NCBI RefSeq assembly: GCF_900537175.1
Contig: NZ_LS999833.1
Span: 62,001-126,000, forward strand
Length of the DNA stretch: 64,000 nucleotides
Direction of reading: 5' to 3'
Source of the DNA: Lentilitoribacter sp. Alg239-R112
Lineage (GTDB): Bacteria > Pseudomonadota > Alphaproteobacteria > Rhizobiales > Rhizobiaceae
Below are positions 60,695-64,000 of the stretch, one piece after another. How positions within the stretch are numbered: position 1 is the stretch's first letter; each line of letters starts with the position of its first letter. Under the pieces are notes generated by a model. The model had not been told where the DNA came from. It saw only the letters and a program-made list of their open reading frames with translations, and did no database searches. The translations under genes were made by a program, and so were the position numbers.

Positions 60695-62194
60695 ATGATA
60701 AAAGCAATGAGCACAAATACACTCGACGAGCGGATGGGTTTTATAAAATTCGGTGAGAATGAAAAGAAAGCGCTTCTGGAAGCCAAACCAGCTATCAACG
60801 ATGCGCTCGACAATGCCCTCACAAATTTCTACGAGCAAATTATGAAATTTGAAGAAACCGGCAAATTCTTTGATAGTAGAGACCATATGGATGCGGCCAA
60901 AAGTGCGCAGGCACTCCATTGGGGACGTATCACCGATGCAAATTTCGATAGTGATTATGTTCACGCAGTAAGCCAAATTGGTCTCGCACATGCGCGTATA
61001 GGGTTGGAGCCACGTTGGCATATTGGCGGATATGCGCTTCTTATTTCAGACCTGTTAGACGCTGTTATCAACGATGAATGTAAGGGTTATTTCAACCGTA
61101 AGATTGCTGATGGGCTTTCAGCAAAAGCAGGTGCAATTGTTAAATCCGCTCTACTGGATGTGGACTATGCTATTGAGGTTTATCTGAATCAGATTGCAGG
61201 TGAAAACCAAATCGCTGAAGATAAAGAAAAAGTACAGAATACAAAGCGAGATGACGCCTTAGCAATATTTTCAGACGCACTGGATCAACTTGCAGAGGGC
61301 AACCTTGAGGTCAGGCTTTCCGACGCCCTACCGGAAGAATTTCTGGACATGGGTGCAGCCTATGACAAAGCAATGGAGCGTTTATCCGGTACGCTTGCGT
61401 CTGTACGATCATCCACCAATGCTACACAGGAAAACTCCGAAAGCATATCTCAAAGCGCATTGCACTTGGCCACACGCACAGAACAACAAGCAACGTCTCT
61501 AAACGAGAGTTCCGCAGCTTTACACGAGCTTACAGAAAGCGTTCAAACGACCGCCGATATTACCGCTGAAGCCAAAGAAACAATTTTAAACTTTACGACA
61601 GAGATAACACAAGCAGAAGGCGTCATGGTCGAAGCACTAAGCTCAATGAATGGCATTGAGAGTTCATCTAAACAGGTGGCCAATACAGTTGCTATTATTG
61701 ATGAGATTGCTTTTCAAACCAATTTATTGGCGCTTAATGCAGGTGTTGAGGCCGCCCGCGCAGGTGAAGCAGGTAAAGGCTTTGCTGTGGTTGCGCAAGA
61801 AGTACGCGAACTTGCACAAAGATGCGCAAGTGCTGCGAAAGAAATATCAGATTTAATAAACGCCTCCGGCAAACAAATTGATGCCGGTGTCATTAACGTG
61901 AAAGACACATCAGACGCGCTGACCAAGCTCGTTGGTGAAACGTCGGGACTTGGGTCGCTTATTAATCGCGTTGAATCATCCGCTAAGGAGCAATCATCCA
62001 CCCTTAGCGAGATTAATAACGCAATTGTTGATTTGGACACCATCACGCAACAAAACGCCGGGATGGTTGAAGAAACTACAGCTGCAACAGCATCGTTGAG
62101 AGATGATGTAAATCAGCTTGTAGGGGCAATGGCGCAGTTCAAAACTAGACAGAATCCCCATTCTAGATCTGGTGGCTCGCAAGAGGCAGCTTAG
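60695..62194 (+). CDS. Globin-coupled soluble chemoreceptor (HemAT-like)
   Basis: A 499-residue cytoplasmic chemoreceptor. The N-terminal about 180 residues form a protoglobin/globin-sensor domain with the proximal haem histidine in IGLAHARIGLEPRWHIGGY (His99), the HemAT hallmark. A short HAMP-like region follows (LAEGNLEVRLSDALPEE, about 205-225), then the signalling tip [19 protein letters not shown] with [13 protein letters not shown]. No membrane helix and no CheR-binding tail are seen. It probably senses O2 (or NO/CO) and drives aerotaxis. ATG at 60695 or 60707. A terminator follows at 62260. Confidence 0.92.
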   Translation: MIKAMSTNTLDERMGFIKFGENEKKALLEAKPAINDALDNALTNFYEQIMKFEETGKFFDSRDHMDAAKSAQALHWGRITDANFDSDYVHAVSQIGLAHARIGLEPRWHIGGYALLISDLLDAVINDECKGYFNRKIADGLSAKAGAIVKSALLDVDYAIEVYLNQIAGENQIAEDKEKVQNTKRDDALAIFSDALDQLAEGNLEVRLSDALPEEFLDMGAAYDKAMERLSGTLASVRSSTNATQENSESISQSALHLATRTEQQATSLNESSAALHELTESVQTTADITAEAKETILNFTTEITQAEGVMVEALSSMNGIESSSKQVANTVAIIDEIAFQTNLLALNAGVEAARAGEAGKGFAVVAQEVRELAQRCASAAKEISDLINASGKQIDAGVINVKDTSDALTKLVGETSGLGSLINRVESSAKEQSSTLSEINNAIVDLDTITQQNAGMVEETTAATASLRDDVNQLVGAMAQFKTRQNPHSRSGGSQEAA

Positions 62195-62259
62195 CCATTG
62201 CCCACAAATTTGTGGTCTGTCATTTCCCCCAAAAATGATCATGATCACAAGCGTAGAGA

Positions 62260-62299
62260 GGGTGATGGACCCACATTGCACAAGGTCCATCACCCTTTT
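62260..62299 (+). terminator. Intrinsic terminator after the globin chemoreceptor
   Basis: GGGTGATGGACC (62260-62271) and GGTCCATCACCC (62284-62295) form a perfect 12-bp stem with a 12-base loop, followed by TTTT (62296-62299). Confidence 0.85.
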
Positions 62300-62333
62300 A
62301 TTCATATCCTACATCGTCAACGTTAAAATCTCA

Positions 62334-62867
62334 TCACCGCACTTTAGAATACATTTTACAATCCTTTGGCTCACCTAAATTATCAGGATGTGCAAACGTG
62401 TATTCATATTCTAATCCACATTTTTCAATCACGCGTTGAGATCTGTGGTTATCTGCAAGGAAGTATATTTGCACACGATTGACACACTGCTGCGCTAAAG
62501 CCCAATCGATGAGTGCACTAAGTGCTTCTGGCATGATGCCCTTTCCCCAGAAAGGCTTTGCAATGACGAAAGCAAAAGAAATATGATCGGACATAGAGTG
62601 CATTCCTACCATGCCGATGGGTTCACTCTCATATTCGATGACAAATGGAAAGCTTTCCGCCCTCTCCCATTGTTTGATACAATGAGCTATCCACATCTCT
62701 GACTGTCTCACATCAGTGCGAGGCTTCCAGCTAGTAAACTTTGCGACATCTGGATCGGTCATATAGGCATCATGCAATATAGCCGCGTCGGATAATCTTG
62801 CTTTGCGCAAGATCAAACGCTCGGTTTCTATCCGTTCTGGTGGCTGGAATACATCTCTGTCTGACAT
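62334..62867 (-). CDS. GNAT-family N-acetyltransferase (RimJ/RimL-like)
   Basis: A 177-residue GNAT of the RimJ/RimL-like group: IETERLILRKARLSDAAIL at the start, FAFVIAKPFWGKGIMPEALSALIDWAL with the acetyl-CoA-binding loop (cited in outline), and RSQRVIEKCGLEYEYTF near the end. Substrate unknown. ATG at 62867; the protein ends one stem away from the globin chemoreceptor terminator on the opposite strand. Confidence 0.9.
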   Translation of the reverse strand: MSDRDVFQPPERIETERLILRKARLSDAAILHDAYMTDPDVAKFTSWKPRTDVRQSEMWIAHCIKQWERAESFPFVIEYESEPIGMVGMHSMSDHISFAFVIAKPFWGKGIMPEALSALIDWALAQQCVNRVQIYFLADNHRSQRVIEKCGLEYEYTFAHPDNLGEPKDCKMYSKVR

Positions 62868-63089
62868 ACTTTATACTTTCCAAGTAACCTACTCAGTAGA
62901 GCATCAGACCACACTGCAATCGAACTCTTGCTTCCATTCGAATTCAGACTTTTGATAGGTCCATCATTGTCTCTTATTGATCTTCGTTATGTTATCTCTC
63001 AATAACCCTCTTGAGCTTTTGACAATGGAGTTTAGTGTGCAACATATGTCTTACTCAACATCATCTTTCAGGTGATTCGCAGGTAATCT

Positions 63090-64000
63090 CATGAAGAAAA
63101 ACCTTTTTCCGCTCTTAGCACTATTATCCGGCTCTGGCTTCCTGTTCTTTGCCGGTGGTATCAATGGGTTGATCCTGCCCATTCGCGGTGCTGATGAAGG
63201 GTTTTCCACCTTCTCACTTGGTCTCTTGGGTACGGGTTGGTCGGTGGGATACATTTTGGGCTGTATCTATGCCCCGCGCTTGGTCTCGCAAGTTGGACAT
63301 GTGCGGTCCTTCGGAGCTATGGCAGCAGTTGCTTCGCTGTCGGTTCTGCTCTCGGCTTTGATCATTTCTCCTGCGGCATGGATCATATTGCGCTCGCTGG
63401 CGGGCTTTGCCTTTGCCGGTGCTGCGATGATTGTGGAAGGTTGGCTCACAGATAAAACCGATGCAAAGTCGCGCGGTTCCGTTTTTGGTATCTACACGAT
63501 GGTCAATCTGGCGGCCTCGACAATGGGCCAAGTTTCGCTTGCCGTAAGCGGCTCAATTGGCGTTGAGATATTTATTTTAGCCGGAATATTTTACTCGCTT
63601 GCGTTGCTACCAACCGCAGTTTCTGCCTCAGTTACACCCACACCCATTGTGGAAGCAAAGCTGGACATCAAAGAACTTTGGCGAAATTCACCGATTGCCA
63701 TCGTCGCGATTTTATTTGTAGGCATATCTAATGGTGCATTTGGAACGCTTGGCGCAGTATATGCAAAAGACATTGGCCTTAGCATTACTGAAATTTCCAT
63801 ATTTATGAGCATCCCTATTTTAGCCGGTGCTTTGGCACAAGTTCCAATCGGCTATCTGTCTGATCACATGGATCGCAGAATAGTATTGATGGGAGTTTGC
63901 GCCGTTGCGCTTGTCGCGGACGTGGCGTTTGTCATGTCTTCACCCGATAATGTCACACATCTTATTATATTGGCCGCAGTCTTTGGTTCCACGATTTTTT
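63090..64000 (+). CDS. MFS transporter (3' end outside the window)
   Basis: At least 303 residues of a major facilitator superfamily transporter; the frame is open to the window edge. Eight or more helices are seen; the A-like motif is weakly present as GYILGCIYAPRLVSQVGHVR, and LRSLAGFAFAGAAMIVEGW and VPIGYLSDHMDRR mark the second helix pairs, like YcaD-type transporters of unknown substrate. The start is the ATG at 63090, preceded by AGGTAA. The 222 bases upstream hold nothing else I can name. Confidence 0.88.

Noticed and set aside
1..64000. CRISPR array, tRNA, rRNA or complete insertion sequence
   Set aside because: No regularly spaced direct repeats beyond single tandem pairs, no cloverleaf-like sequence and no transposase reading frame were seen.

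Overview
The window looks like an ordinary chromosomal stretch from an AT-leaning alphaproteobacterium, most likely a marine-type Hyphomicrobiales (Rhizobiales). I infer this from gene content: sqdB-sqdD-sqdC in the order known from Sinorhizobium and Rhodobacter, DUF1036 and DUF1127-like proteins, a LysR/DUF1127-like divergent pair, DUF4166/DUF393 neighbours, an LpxO-like hydroxylase and CheR-tethered chemoreceptors. No rRNA, tRNA, CRISPR array, phage or complete insertion sequence is visible. Most genes are short transcription units on alternating strands. The last gene (MFS transporter) runs off the right edge.

Layout. 1-4.9 kb: DHFR-like reductase, lipocalin-like protein, nicotinate phosphoribosyltransferase (pncB), an isoprenylcysteine-methyltransferase-like membrane protein and an HI0933-type flavoprotein. 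5.7-9.7 kb: five co-directional genes (SDR, quinone-oxidoreductase-like MDR, DUF393 thiol protein, saccharopine-dehydrogenase-like protein, DUF4166), the last three overlapping or nearly so. 9.7-20.5 kb: M20 amidohydrolase, envelope proteins, a divergent SDR/AraC pair with a direct-repeat operator candidate, ilvA, a secreted DUF1036 protein with a duplicated unnamed domain, LprI-like and YdcF proteins, a Tat-exported metallo-hydrolase and a truncated haemoglobin. 20.6-30.6 kb: FMN glutamate-synthase-like protein behind a tandem dyad, an LpxO/AspH-like hydroxylase, a large hybrid histidine kinase, thioredoxin plus CcdA, an ECF sigma/anti-sigma/fasciclin unit and a metzincin without signal peptide.

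30.6-47.7 kb: hexapeptide acyltransferase, LysR regulator with a divergent small DUF1127-like gene, a twice-broken GFA-family pseudogene, PhzF, TauE/SafE, two LysE exporters, YbaK, a nuclease overlapping a complete class D beta-lactamase, a CFA synthase, HAD phosphatase, a VOC/TetR pair with a perfect operator palindrome, a DHDPS-like lyase and a DM13 protein. 48-64 kb: a membrane chemoreceptor with a CheR-binding tail, a soluble globin-coupled chemoreceptor, an RluA-type pseudouridine synthase, the sulfolipid operon sqdBDC, two aldo/keto reductases, an AraC/VOC pair, a Gfo/Idh/MocA oxidoreductase behind three evenly spaced half-sites, a GNAT and an MFS transporter.

I did not find an obviously new multi-gene defence or mobile system. 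The more novel-looking signals are regulatory (evenly spaced or tandem dyads at 20634-20685, 59243-59281 and 13011-13048; a hairpin burying a ribosome-binding site at 12068-12098), the duplicated domain in the DUF1036 protein, the chromosomal class D beta-lactamase, the metzincin lacking a signal peptide, and the DUF393/saccharopine-dehydrogenase-like/DUF4166 cluster. All identifications come from reading motifs by eye; none was confirmed by database search.
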